A stretch of DNA of 64,000 nucleotides, from assembly GCA_947475525.1 (NCBI GenBank), contig CANJMI010000023.1, positions 29,552 to 93,551 on the forward strand, written 5' to 3'. Within the stretch, counting starts at the first letter, position 1. Each line of letters opens with the position of its first letter. The notes beneath the pieces are model-generated. The model searched no databases. It was not told where the DNA came from and saw nothing but the letters and a program-made list of their open reading frames with translations. A program made the translations under genes and the position numbers. Origin of the DNA: Polyangiaceae bacterium (lineage in GTDB: Bacteria; Myxococcota_A; Polyangia; Polyangiales; Polyangiaceae). This document shows, piece by piece, positions 8,708-17,153 of the stretch.

Positions 8708-9883
8708 ATGATTCACTGGAAAAAAGCCTCGGCTCCGCTGCTTCTTGTGGCACTCGTGTCACCGGCGCTACTCAACTGCGACGCTCTCAACAAGGTCGCG
8801 AGCGCCGCCGGTGCGGGCTGCCCGGCGCTGACGGCACTCGACACCGGAGACTTTTCGAACGTCCACTTGCAGGGCGACGCGAAAGGCGAACTCAAAGGCT
8901 TCCTCGAAGCCGTCTACGACGCAAAGCAACTCTCGGTCGAGACCGAGGCGAGCCTGATCGAGGCGTGCGGCGAACTTGGAAAATCACTCGGTGTCGACGA
9001 GACGGCGCTGAAGGCAGTCCCCGCTGACGGTGACGGCGCGAAGAAGGTGTGCGGCACCGTCTCCGAGAAGATAAAATCGATGATCAATGCCGCGGGCGAC
9101 GCGAAGCTCGTGGTCACCATCATCGAGCCGAAGTGCAACATCGACATCGACCAGATGCTTGGCTGCTACGAGAAGTGTGGCGTGCCTGTCGATCCCGGCG
9201 CGCTCGAAGCGAGCTGCGAAGGCGGCGAGATAAGCGGCCAGTGCGAAGCGGAGTGCAAGGGCACCTGTAGCGTCGAAGCCGCGGCTTCGTGCAGCGGCGA
9301 ATGCGACGGGAACTGCACTGGCAACTGCGACGGCAAGCCGCTGAAGGATGGCGGGATCTGCACGGGCAAGTGCGATGGCAAATGCGATGCGGCGTGCACG
9401 GCGACGGCCAAGGGCAAGTGCGCGGGCACCTGCTCGGGCGGCTGCAGCGCCAAGGTGACGGCGCCGCAATGCAGCGGCACGTTCAAGCCACCGTCCGTCG
9501 ATCTCAGCTGCCAGATCGGCTGTTCGAGCCAGGCCTACAAGATGCTGAAGTGCAAGCCGCCGCGCGTGAAGATCACCGCGGAGAGCAAGGTAAAGACCGA
9601 CCTCGGCAAGCTTGTGAAGGCCCTCGAGGCCTCACTTCCGAAGATCATCAACATCGAGCTCGGCCTCGGCAAGCGCGCCCTCGAACGTGCGACGGCCCTC
9701 GTCGCGTACTCCGCGAAGATGCCAGAACTCGTGACGGCCGGCGGCACCCAGGGCGCAATGTGCGCGGCGAACGGAGCGGAGGTCAGCAAGAAGGCCCTCG
9801 CGGCCATCAAGGCGAGCGTCAGCGTCAGCGTCAGTGTCAAGGTGAGCGCGAGCGCATCGGGCTCGGCGAAGACCGACGGCTGA
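8708..9883 (+). CDS. Cys-rich secreted protein / lipoprotein with CxGxC repeats
   Basis: Start at ATG 8708, preceded by a GGGAAGGA stretch; the open frame extends upstream into argH but without a signal. A signal peptide ends in VSPALLNC, a plausible lipobox. Residues about 20-140 form a helical region with few Cys. Residues about 150-270 are extremely Cys-rich in short repeats of the type CDGNCTGNCDGK and CAGTCSGGCSAK, at spacing C-x3-C. A second helical domain follows (LGKLVKALEASLPKIINIEL), and the end is a Ser/Val/Lys/Ala low-complexity tail (KASVSVSVSVKVSASASGSA). No enzymatic motif. The repeats suggest a disulphide-rich or metal-binding surface module. It is 46 nt after argH. Confidence 0.8.
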   Translation: MIHWKKASAPLLLVALVSPALLNCDALNKVASAAGAGCPALTALDTGDFSNVHLQGDAKGELKGFLEAVYDAKQLSVETEASLIEACGELGKSLGVDETALKAVPADGDGAKKVCGTVSEKIKSMINAAGDAKLVVTIIEPKCNIDIDQMLGCYEKCGVPVDPGALEASCEGGEISGQCEAECKGTCSVEAAASCSGECDGNCTGNCDGKPLKDGGICTGKCDGKCDAACTATAKGKCAGTCSGGCSAKVTAPQCSGTFKPPSVDLSCQIGCSSQAYKMLKCKPPRVKITAESKVKTDLGKLVKALEASLPKIINIELGLGKRALERATALVAYSAKMPELVTAGGTQGAMCAANGAEVSKKALAAIKASVSVSVSVKVSASASGSAKTDG

Positions 9884-9913
9884 TTCGATCCACTGAGCGC
9901 CTCACGGCGAACG

Positions 9914-9952
9914 AACGGCGGCTTGGAGGCTCTCCTCCTCGCCGCCGTTTTT
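9914..9952 (+). terminator. Rho-independent terminator
   Basis: AACGGCGG at 9914-9921 pairs with CCGCCGTT at 9942-9949. The loop itself contains a second small stem (GGAGG with CCTCC) and a run of five T follows from 9948. It lies 31 nt after the Cys-rich protein gene and before the response regulator, so it ends the argH-side transcript. Confidence 0.8.
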
Positions 9953-10013
9953 CAATTTCGCGAGCCGGCGAGACGGACCCCGCGCGTCGCCATGCTATAA
10001 ACGAGACAGCGGC

Positions 10014-10718
10014 GTGAAAGTCTTGGTGGTGGAAGACGAACCGGCGATTCGCGAATCGCTCGCGTACTCCCTGAAGCGTGAGGGCTATGCAGTGGAAGTT
10101 GCGGCCACCCTCGCTGAAGCCGAAGAGAAACTTACCGACGTCGCGCTCGTCATCCTCGATCTCATGCTTCCCGATGGCAGTGGTTTCGATCTGCTCGTCG
10201 GCCTGCGGCGTCGGCCCCGCGCCCCGGCCGTCATCGTGCTCTCGAGCCGCGACAGCGAGGCCGACCGCGTCGCCGGCCTCGAGACGGGTGCGGACGACTA
10301 CATCGTCAAGCCATTCTCCCCCCGTGAAGTGATGGCGCGCGTGCGAGCCGTCTTGCGCCGCAGCTCCGCTGCCACCGAGGTAGCGACAACCCCGGTGATC
10401 CCGCTCACGACCGATCCTGAAACCCGCCGCGCGTCGGTCAGCGGCGTCGCCCTCGAGCTTACCCGGGTCGAGTTCGACCTGTTGCACTGCATGCTGACCG
10501 CGCGCGGCCGGGTATTCACCCGGGCGCAATTGATCGAGCGTTTATGGGGCGATAACTTCGCCATCACGGATCGCACGGTCGATTCCCACGTAAAAGCCCT
10601 GCGGCGCAAAGTCGCGGACGCCGGCGGAGCCCCGGGCCTTATCGAGACCGTTCGCGGGGTCGGATACCGCGTGAGCGACTCCGAAGGCGTCAGCGTCGAA
10701 CCGAGCGAAGGGCTCTGA
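10014..10718 (+). CDS. OmpR/PhoB-family response regulator
   Basis: Cytoplasmic DNA-binding regulator. Receiver domain at residues 1-115 with the acidic pair in VVEDEP, phosphoacceptor Asp49 in VILDLMLPDG, conserved Ser/Thr in VIVLSSRD and Lys in IVKPFSP. A winged-helix output domain at about residues 135-225 has the typical ELTRVEFDLLHCML, RAQLIERLWG and RTVDSHVKALRRK, ending GVGYRV. Start is GTG 10014. The histidine kinase starts 17 nt downstream, and the pair resembles CreB/CreC-type or PhoB-like systems. Target genes cannot be told from the sequence. Confidence 0.95.
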   Translation: MKVLVVEDEPAIRESLAYSLKREGYAVEVAATLAEAEEKLTDVALVILDLMLPDGSGFDLLVGLRRRPRAPAVIVLSSRDSEADRVAGLETGADDYIVKPFSPREVMARVRAVLRRSSAATEVATTPVIPLTTDPETRRASVSGVALELTRVEFDLLHCMLTARGRVFTRAQLIERLWGDNFAITDRTVDSHVKALRRKVADAGGAPGLIETVRGVGYRVSDSEGVSVEPSEGL

Positions 10719-10735
10719 CGCAAGTCAGACACCAC

Positions 10736-12148
10736 GTGGCCGCTCTCACGCCTCCCCTCGTCGTCGCGATCGCCGCACTTGCGCTCGTCGTGCTCGCGCT
10801 GTTCGTGTTCGTACGCCTGCTCCGGTCGCGCTCGTCGGGGCTCTCTATCCGGATGCAGATATTCCTCGCGCTCGCGTCGATCGTGGGAATGTTCGCCTTC
10901 GCGCTCGGCGTGCTCGTCCTCGACCGAATCAAGGGCCGCGCCGACCTCGTCGGACACGAGGCTGCCCTTGGCGAAGCCCGCGCGGCCGCGGCGCTCGTCG
11001 GCATCGAGATGGAAACCAGCGGTCGCTCACTCGACGACGTTGCCGAAAAACTCGGGCGGTCGCCTAGGCTCGCGCGCCGAGACGACGAGAGCGGCCCGCA
11101 TCTCGCACTGCTGGACCGCGACGGACGCGTCGTCTTCGAAACAGGGCGTTCGCCCAACGAGCCTGGCACGGTCAGCGCGAACGCACCGATCGAAGTTTCA
11201 GGCGAGGTCGCGGGCCAGGCGCGCGTCGTCAAGCCAACGCTTCTCATTCGGAAAACGCTCGCCGACCTCGCGCCTACGGTCCTCGTATTGAGCTTGCTGC
11301 TTATCCTCGTCGCGGCGCTGTGCGCGGTCGCCATCGGAGGTGCAATTGCGCGACCCATCGAGGCGCTGACGCAGTTCGCCGAGCGCATCAGCCTGGGCGA
11401 GCGAGGGGCCCCTCCCCCACCCGGACACGGTCGCGAAGTGATTCGACTCGCGCGCTCGCTCGACTCGATGCGGCGCGAGCTTCAGGGCCGCCGTTTCGTA
11501 GAGACGTTCGCGGCGGACCTCTCGCACGAGCTAAAGAATCCAGTGGCTGCCATCCGCGCCAGCGCTGAAGTCCTCGAAGACGGTGCCCTCGAGGAACCCG
11601 AAGAGGCCGCACGTTTTTTGGGCCGTATTTTGGAGGCAACGAGCCGCATCGAAGCGCTGCTCGGCGACCTGCTCAGCCTCGCGCGACTCGAAGCACGCGG
11701 TGTCGTGCAAAAGGAAACCATCGATCTCGATGAGGTCGTTCGGGCATCGACCCGGGCCCATCGAGCGGCCGTGAAACACAGCCAAATTCGCATGACCTTC
11801 GAGAGCGATGGCCCGCATGTCGTGCACGGCGACCCCGCGTGGCTTGCGCGCGCGGTGACCAACCTGCTCGACAACACGAGCGTGCACGCGGAAGCGGGCC
11901 CGGTCGAGGTCAGCGTTCGTCGGAAAGGCGAATCCGTCGTCTGCCGCGTCACGAGCCGCGGACACATCGGACGCGCCGTGCAGCCTCGAATTTTTAGCCG
12001 CTTCGTGACAACGCGGGCCGACCGAGGGGGGACCGGGCTTGGTCTCGCGATCGTCCGCGCGGTCGCCGACGCACATGGCGGAGAGGCGACGTGCGCATCG
12101 TTCGGGCCGCCCGAGGTGGCCTTCGAGCTTGCGTTACCAGCGGCGTAA
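10736..12148 (+). CDS. Membrane sensor histidine kinase with altered G1 box
   Basis: Partner of the preceding regulator. Hydrophobic segments at about residues 5-29, 41-63 and 180-203 frame a small extracytoplasmic sensor region, followed by HAMP-like sequence (GGAIARPIEALTQFAERIS). Phospho-acceptor His264 lies in DLSHELKNPVAAI. The ATPase domain has an N box (NLLDNTSVHA, about 376-385) and a good G2 box (GGTGLGLAIV), but at the place of the G1 motif DxGxG the sequence reads VTSRGHIG (405-412), so the adenine-contacting Asp appears to be replaced by Ser. F box ARIF/FSRF-like sequence is present. Nucleotide binding may be weakened or handled differently. Start is GTG 10736. Confidence 0.93.
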   Translation: MAALTPPLVVAIAALALVVLALFVFVRLLRSRSSGLSIRMQIFLALASIVGMFAFALGVLVLDRIKGRADLVGHEAALGEARAAAALVGIEMETSGRSLDDVAEKLGRSPRLARRDDESGPHLALLDRDGRVVFETGRSPNEPGTVSANAPIEVSGEVAGQARVVKPTLLIRKTLADLAPTVLVLSLLLILVAALCAVAIGGAIARPIEALTQFAERISLGERGAPPPPGHGREVIRLARSLDSMRRELQGRRFVETFAADLSHELKNPVAAIRASAEVLEDGALEEPEEAARFLGRILEATSRIEALLGDLLSLARLEARGVVQKETIDLDEVVRASTRAHRAAVKHSQIRMTFESDGPHVVHGDPAWLARAVTNLLDNTSVHAEAGPVEVSVRRKGESVVCRVTSRGHIGRAVQPRIFSRFVTTRADRGGTGLGLAIVRAVADAHGGEATCASFGPPEVAFELALPAA

Positions 12149-12253
12149 CCTACCGCAACAACTGCGAAACCTCAGCCTCCACGAAATCTCCACGAAGGGT
12201 TCACCGTCCCGCCGCGGCGCGAGGCTCACGAATCGACTAGGTTTCACCTCGAC

Positions 12254-12979
12254 ATGGGCAATCGACCTCGCCACATCGGCATCATCATGGACGGCAACGG
12301 ACGCTGGGCCCATGCCCGCGGACTCGACCGCGCCGCCGGACACGCTCACGGCGTGCAAGCCGCGACCGGCGTTTACCGCGCAGCCTGCGAGCGCGGCATC
12401 GAACATCTGACCCTCTTCGCGTTCTCCCACTCGAACTGGAAACGCCCGAAAGACGAAGTCGAGATGCTGATGCGGCTCTCCGGCGAATTTGCCGCGCAGA
12501 GCCAAGCCGATTGGAAGGCTCGCGGCATTCGCCTTCAAGTGATCGGCGAACTCGACGAGCTTCCCACCACGGTGCGCCGGGCGATCGAGGCGACGGTCGA
12601 CGCGACCTCGGCTGGAACGGCGATGGTGCTCACGCTCGCGCTCGACTACGGCGCGCGGAACGATCTTTTGGGTGCGGTTCGCGCGCTCGCGGCGCGGGCA
12701 CAGGCGGGGTTGCTCCTCCCGGAAGAGATAGACGAGCCGCTCTTGCGCAGAGAGTTGACCACAGGGGCGATCCCCGACGTGGACCTCATCATCCGAACGG
12801 GCGGCGAGAAGCGCCTCAGCGATTTCTTGATGTTCGAGAGCGCGAACGCGGAGCTTTTCTTCCTCGAAGCGATGTGGCCAGAATTTAACGAGGCCATGCT
12901 CGACGTGGCACTTGAAGCCTTCGCCCGAAGGCAGCGGCGCTTCGGACGCACGGCCGAGCAGCTCGCTTACGGCGGGTGA
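12254..12979 (+). CDS. uppS: Isoprenyl transferase (undecaprenyl diphosphate synthase family)
   Basis: Cis-prenyltransferase that extends FPP with IPP to the C55 carrier lipid for peptidoglycan and surface glycans; membrane-associated. The N-terminal signature HIGIIMDGNGRWA carries the catalytic Asp, followed by GHAHGV, LFAFSHSNWKRP and the C-terminal block DLIIRTGGEKRLSDFLMFESANAELFF-type region that contains the conserved Arg/Ser contacts. Length 241 aa is normal. It starts at ATG 12254, 105 nt after the histidine kinase, so it probably has its own promoter, although none is obvious. Confidence 0.96.
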   Translation: MGNRPRHIGIIMDGNGRWAHARGLDRAAGHAHGVQAATGVYRAACERGIEHLTLFAFSHSNWKRPKDEVEMLMRLSGEFAAQSQADWKARGIRLQVIGELDELPTTVRRAIEATVDATSAGTAMVLTLALDYGARNDLLGAVRALAARAQAGLLLPEEIDEPLLRRELTTGAIPDVDLIIRTGGEKRLSDFLMFESANAELFFLEAMWPEFNEAMLDVALEAFARRQRRFGRTAEQLAYGG

Positions 12980-13001
12980 CGGTTTTTCGTACGAGGACGA
13001 G

Positions 13002-14441
13002 CTACACGGTCAAGTCGAGCTTCGCCAGGCGGTCGCGCGCTTCGCGGTGTGCCTCGCGGTACTCGTCCGAGCGCAAAATCGATTCGTGAAACGCTCCCGG
13101 GCTCCCGATGGCGCGCCCCGCCACGAACATCGCCCAAATTGCCGGCGCCGTGTCCGCCATCGCGAGGGCCTGCAGCGGCTCGTGCGCCGGCCACATCGCG
13201 GGATGTTCGAGGTCGAGCACGAGCAAATTCGCGAGGGCTCCCGGCGCGATGACCCCGGCACGAAACTTCGGGTGCCACTTTCCAGGCTCCGACCAGACGC
13301 GCGACAACAATCGCGAGGGCGCCGCATCGTCCTCGTGCTCGGCACAAAGGCCCACGCGACGCCGCCATGCCGCTTCGGCGGCGGCAGGGTCACCCGCGAT
13401 GAAACCTTGGTATTCCTGACTCCACGTGGTTCCTAGCGTGCGCTGACCAGCGACGAAGCGAAGCTCCCTTTGCACGTTCATCGTATCGTTGCTCGAAGCG
13501 CAGTCGGTCGCGAGACCCCACGGCACACCGGCGCGCGACCACTCCCCAACCAGCGCCGGAAATCCGAACACGAGCTGCGAATAAGGGCAGAAGACACTGG
13601 CCGAACGGGACCTCGCGAGGCGCCCGAGATCGTCGCGGTCGACGTAGATGCAATGCGCGAACACGTTCGACGGCGAACGCTCGAGCACACCGATTCGCTC
13701 GAGCCACGCGGTCGGTGTTGCCCCATGCCGCGCCTTCGCTCGGCGGTACTCCTCAACCGACTGAGCGAGGTGCGCGTGAACCGGAAGCCTTCGTGCCTCT
13801 GCGAGGTCGAGAGCCTTACCGAAGAGCTCGGCGCTGACGGTGTCGGTGGCGTGCGGACCGAGCGCCGCGAACACGCCTCGCCCGCCAAACCGCGACGAAT
13901 CATCGATGGCCGCGGTGGCTTCTAGCTGCGCTTCCCAGGCCTCCATGCCCGGCCCGGACAGGTCCTGGAGCGTCGGGGCGACGACGCCGGAGAGCCCCAC
14001 GTCAGCGAGGCCCTCCGCGACCTCTTGGCCCGCGTAATAGTGCTCCCACACGAGGCCGACGCCCGCGAGCAAGCTGTCGTAGGCGCCGATCCGTGTGAAG
14101 GCGCGGACGTCCTCGGGCGCAACGCGGCGCTCGACCTTGAAGTAGAACTCTTCGACCATGTTGCCGCGCGTGACGCCGCGCATGTCGAGCCCGCGCAAGA
14201 ACCCGAGCGCGAGGTGCGTGTGAGCGTTGATGAACGCAGGTGCGAGCAATTTATCGCCAAAATCGACGACATCATCCCCGGCTTCCGGCACGAAGGGCGC
14301 GCCCGCGGCAAGCTCGTGTACACGCGCGATGGTGCTGCCGTCGAGCCTGACCGCGGCGGGAACGACACGCAGCGCCGCGTCTCCAACGGAGGAAGCTTCG
14401 GGTCCGAGGACGACCCGCCGCGAGAGCAACACCGTCGGCAT
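13002..14441 (-). CDS. Metal-dependent amidohydrolase (chlorohydrolase/deaminase type)
   Basis: Cytoplasmic amidohydrolase-superfamily enzyme of the TRZ/ATZ/guanine-deaminase group. After a small beta-sandwich N-terminus (MPTVLLSRRVVLG) the metal ligands appear in order: NAHTHLAL (His74, His76), LGPHATDT region, LPVHAHLAQS and ATDCASSND with the catalytic Asp. The usual substrates of this group are purines, S-adenosylhomocysteine, N-formimino-glutamate or formylglycinamidine; I cannot choose. ATG 14441 matches normal family starts; a GTG at 14537 would overlap the upstream kinase stop as GTGA and add 32 residues, so coupling is possible. It is the third gene of a minus-strand group with the FGGY kinase and the GpsA-like gene. 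Confidence 0.85.
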   Translation of the reverse strand: MPTVLLSRRVVLGPEASSVGDAALRVVPAAVRLDGSTIARVHELAAGAPFVPEAGDDVVDFGDKLLAPAFINAHTHLALGFLRGLDMRGVTRGNMVEEFYFKVERRVAPEDVRAFTRIGAYDSLLAGVGLVWEHYYAGQEVAEGLADVGLSGVVAPTLQDLSGPGMEAWEAQLEATAAIDDSSRFGGRGVFAALGPHATDTVSAELFGKALDLAEARRLPVHAHLAQSVEEYRRAKARHGATPTAWLERIGVLERSPSNVFAHCIYVDRDDLGRLARSRSASVFCPYSQLVFGFPALVGEWSRAGVPWGLATDCASSNDTMNVQRELRFVAGQRTLGTTWSQEYQGFIAGDPAAAEAAWRRRVGLCAEHEDDAAPSRLLSRVWSEPGKWHPKFRAGVIAPGALANLLVLDLEHPAMWPAHEPLQALAMADTAPAIWAMFVAGRAIGSPGAFHESILRSDEYREAHREARDRLAKLDLTV

Positions 14442-14533
14442 GTGCGACGGGACCACGGTTTTCCGAAGAGGTAAAGGAGCGCGCGTTATGGCGAGGGCGG
14501 GCAATCCAACGAAGCGGATGGCACCCGCGTCGC

Positions 14534-16024
14534 TCACTTCGCGAGGAGAACATCGCGGAGCGCCGGGTAGAGCCGACGGTACTTCGACTCGTAGAGCCGC
14601 TCGTACGTCAGCGCCATCGGCCCGGGTTCGAATCGCTCACCGCGGCGGGACATCGCCTGCGCCGCGGCCTCGAACGAAGGCGCGAGCCCCGTCGACACCG
14701 CTGCGATCATCGCCGCTCCAAGCGACGTCGCTTCGTGGGACGCCGCCCGAACCACCACCTTACCGAGCACGTCCGCCAGGATCTGGCACCACAAGTCACT
14801 ACGACTGCCGCCGCCCATGACGACGATTTCACGGACCTGTCCCGCGAGCGCTTCGACGCCGCTCGTGTGCAAACGCTGCTCGAACGCGATTCCCTCGAGC
14901 AGCGCGCGATAAAGGTGAGCTTGGCCGTGCTCGCCTCGCAGGCCGACGACAATGCCGCTCGCCCCCTCGTCCCAGTACGGATTCATCACGCCATTCCAGT
15001 AAGGCACGAGCATGACGCCATCGCTCCCTGCAGCAATCCCGCAAGCGCCGCGCTCGAGTTCGTCCAAAGCGGCGAGCGAGCGGCCGAGAAGCTTCTCGCA
15101 GAGCCACGTCACAGTGAACGTGCCGCCTTGCAGATCCGTCTCGAGGAAATAGCTTCCAGGGATCGCGCCGAACAAAGTGCGGCAGACGCGATCGCGCACG
15201 TACACAGGTGAGAGCACACCGGAGACGACCGCCGTGCCGAGGTTCAAATACGCAATGCCCGGAGCCGTGATCCCCGCGCCTAGACCGGCAGCCTGGCCGT
15301 CCCCTGCTCCGGCAACCACCGCGAGCCCCTCGGGCAATCCGCTTTGTGCGGCGGCCATCGCCGACACGGTTCCCATGCTCGAGCCGACCTCGACGAGCTC
15401 GGGCAATTGCTCGCGTGAAAGCCCGGCGAGGCGCACGACGTCATCGGCCCAGGTGCGTTGGCGCATGTCCACGAGGCCCATCGGATCGGCCGCGGCGAGC
15501 GAGGTTACCGCCCTGCCCGTCAGTCGCCACGTCAGAAACGCGTGCACGTCGAGGACCTTGCGAACGCGGGACGCGAGCTCTGGCGCGCGGGCTCGCTGAC
15601 CGAGCCATTTGTAGACCGAGGGCGTCGTGCACGGCGGCTTGCCAGTGAGGTCATGGAGACGGTCGTCGCCGAGCACGGAGGCGGCATGCGCAACCTCGGC
15701 ACCGCAACGATGGTCCATCCACACGAGAGCCGGCGCGAGCGGAGTTCCCGCTTCGTCCGTCACGACGAACGTCTCGCGTTGGTTGGCTATCGCAAGACCA
15801 CGCAGCCGCGCTGGATCGACAAGGGCTACGCAGGCGCGGGATGCTTCGCAAAACGCTCGCCACCAGCTCTCGGCATCTTGTTGCCACGCTCCGCTCGACG
15901 GGTTGTCGAGAGGGATCGGCGCTCGGCCTTCGGCATGCACGTTCCCGCCCGCGTCGTAGGCGAACACCTTGCAGGCCGTGGTGCTCGAGTCGACGCCGAG
16001 CACGAGATCCCCCTCAACGCTCAT
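14534..16024 (-). CDS. FGGY-family carbohydrate kinase (xylulokinase-like)
   Basis: ATP-dependent sugar or polyol kinase. The N-terminal actin-fold phosphate loop reads LVLGVDSSTTACKV, followed by GLAIANQRETFVVTDEAG and ALVWMDHRC, where xylulokinases and glycerol kinases bind substrate. The second half has VVAGAGDGQAAGLGAG with the catalytic Asp-containing GDGQ, LNLGTAVV, and the C-terminal ATP-site glycine block IVVMGGGSRSDLWCQILADV. At 496 aa it is full length. The start ATG at 16024 overlaps the stop of the GpsA-like gene as ATGA, so both are co-translated. A pathway in which the kinase makes a phosphorylated polyol that the dehydrogenase oxidises, or the reverse, is inferred from this coupling. 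Confidence 0.9.
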   Translation of the reverse strand: MSVEGDLVLGVDSSTTACKVFAYDAGGNVHAEGRAPIPLDNPSSGAWQQDAESWWRAFCEASRACVALVDPARLRGLAIANQRETFVVTDEAGTPLAPALVWMDHRCGAEVAHAASVLGDDRLHDLTGKPPCTTPSVYKWLGQRARAPELASRVRKVLDVHAFLTWRLTGRAVTSLAAADPMGLVDMRQRTWADDVVRLAGLSREQLPELVEVGSSMGTVSAMAAAQSGLPEGLAVVAGAGDGQAAGLGAGITAPGIAYLNLGTAVVSGVLSPVYVRDRVCRTLFGAIPGSYFLETDLQGGTFTVTWLCEKLLGRSLAALDELERGACGIAAGSDGVMLVPYWNGVMNPYWDEGASGIVVGLRGEHGQAHLYRALLEGIAFEQRLHTSGVEALAGQVREIVVMGGGSRSDLWCQILADVLGKVVVRAASHEATSLGAAMIAAVSTGLAPSFEAAAQAMSRRGERFEPGPMALTYERLYESKYRRLYPALRDVLLAK

Positions 16025-17079
16025 CCCTGCTCGCCGCCGAAAAACGCATCGAAGGGCATCTCAAGCGACGCACCATCGAGCGCGACGCGCGTCATTTCAT
16101 GCAAGAGCGGAAGCTCCTTCGCTCCGAGCACACCGCGCTCCTTCAGTGCCGTCATCGCCGTTCGCATGACGGCGAGGATCTCGAGACACTCGAGCGTCGC
16201 GCCATCCATGCGGGCGACAGCGTCGGGCAACGATAGCCCGAGACCCAGCCATTTTCCGAAGCGCCCGGTTCGACCGCCATTGTTCGTGACGTCGAGATCG
16301 CCCACCCCCGCAAGCCCGGCCGCCGTCGAAGGGCGGCCACCTGTAACTTCGATGACGCGCATCATCTCGCCTATCGCCTGCGCCATTACTGCCGACTCGT
16401 AGTTGTGCATCGCGATGCTCCCGGGCACGCCACCGTGTCGCTCGTGAAGACCGGCGCCGAACGCGACACCCATCGCGAACGCGTTCTTCAAGGCCGCGCA
16501 GATCTCGACCCCCTCGACGTCGTCACTCAGGAACACACGATAATAACTCGTACGCACGAGCCCGGCGATGGTCTCAAGGGACGCACGATTGCGTCCCGTC
16601 AGCACGACGCACGTCGGCACTCGTCGCGCGAGCTCACCCGCGATGCACGGCCCCGCGATCGCCGCCGGAGCCACCGTCTCCCGTAGCGATGCGGGCAGCT
16701 CGGCCGCGAGCACATCAGGCAACACGCGAAGGCGCTCGCCGTCCCACTCGAGGCCCTTCGTGATGCTGAAGAGCGGCATCCCGGGACGCAGCAGCGGACC
16801 GACGGCCTGCCCTGCCCACCGCACGCCCGCCGAGCTTACGCCCAGGGCAACCGCATCCGCCCCGTCGAGCGCAGTCGCCAGCTCGTCGACTTGAAACGCG
16901 CGAAGTTCTCGCGGCAGCGCTTGGCGCAAGCCCAGGTGGTGACCATCCTCGAGGATGCGCGCGATGAGGTGCCGGTCGAACGGGGTGCCGACCAGCCGAA
17001 CCTCGTGACCGCGATCCGCGAGCGGGACGCAGAGCGCGCTACCCATCATGCCGGCTCCAACGACGGTGATGACGGCCAT
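16021..17079 (-). CDS. NAD(P)-dependent glycerol-3-phosphate dehydrogenase-like protein
   Basis: GpsA-family fold: N-terminal Rossmann motif VITVVGAGMMGSALCVPLAD, the loop SITKGLEWDGERL, AIAGPCIAGELARR, and the C-terminal catalytic block VEICAALKNAFAMGVAFGAGL with the conserved Lys, plus AGVGDLDVTNNGGRTGRFG. Length 352 aa is slightly above the usual 330-340. Typical GpsA reduces dihydroxyacetone phosphate to sn-glycerol-3-phosphate for phospholipids, but linkage to an FGGY kinase suggests a catabolic or specialised polyol-phosphate substrate; that part is inference. The gene is divergent from cysS across 74 nt. Confidence 0.88.
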   Translation of the reverse strand: MAVITVVGAGMMGSALCVPLADRGHEVRLVGTPFDRHLIARILEDGHHLGLRQALPRELRAFQVDELATALDGADAVALGVSSAGVRWAGQAVGPLLRPGMPLFSITKGLEWDGERLRVLPDVLAAELPASLRETVAPAAIAGPCIAGELARRVPTCVVLTGRNRASLETIAGLVRTSYYRVFLSDDVEGVEICAALKNAFAMGVAFGAGLHERHGGVPGSIAMHNYESAVMAQAIGEMMRVIEVTGGRPSTAAGLAGVGDLDVTNNGGRTGRFGKWLGLGLSLPDAVARMDGATLECLEILAVMRTAMTALKERGVLGAKELPLLHEMTRVALDGASLEMPFDAFFGGEQG

Positions 17080-17153
17080 AGGTCCCTACTCTAGTGCCAA
17101 AGTGCCTTCACGATTTCAAATTGGCGGACCATCGACCATATTCTGGCCCCCTC

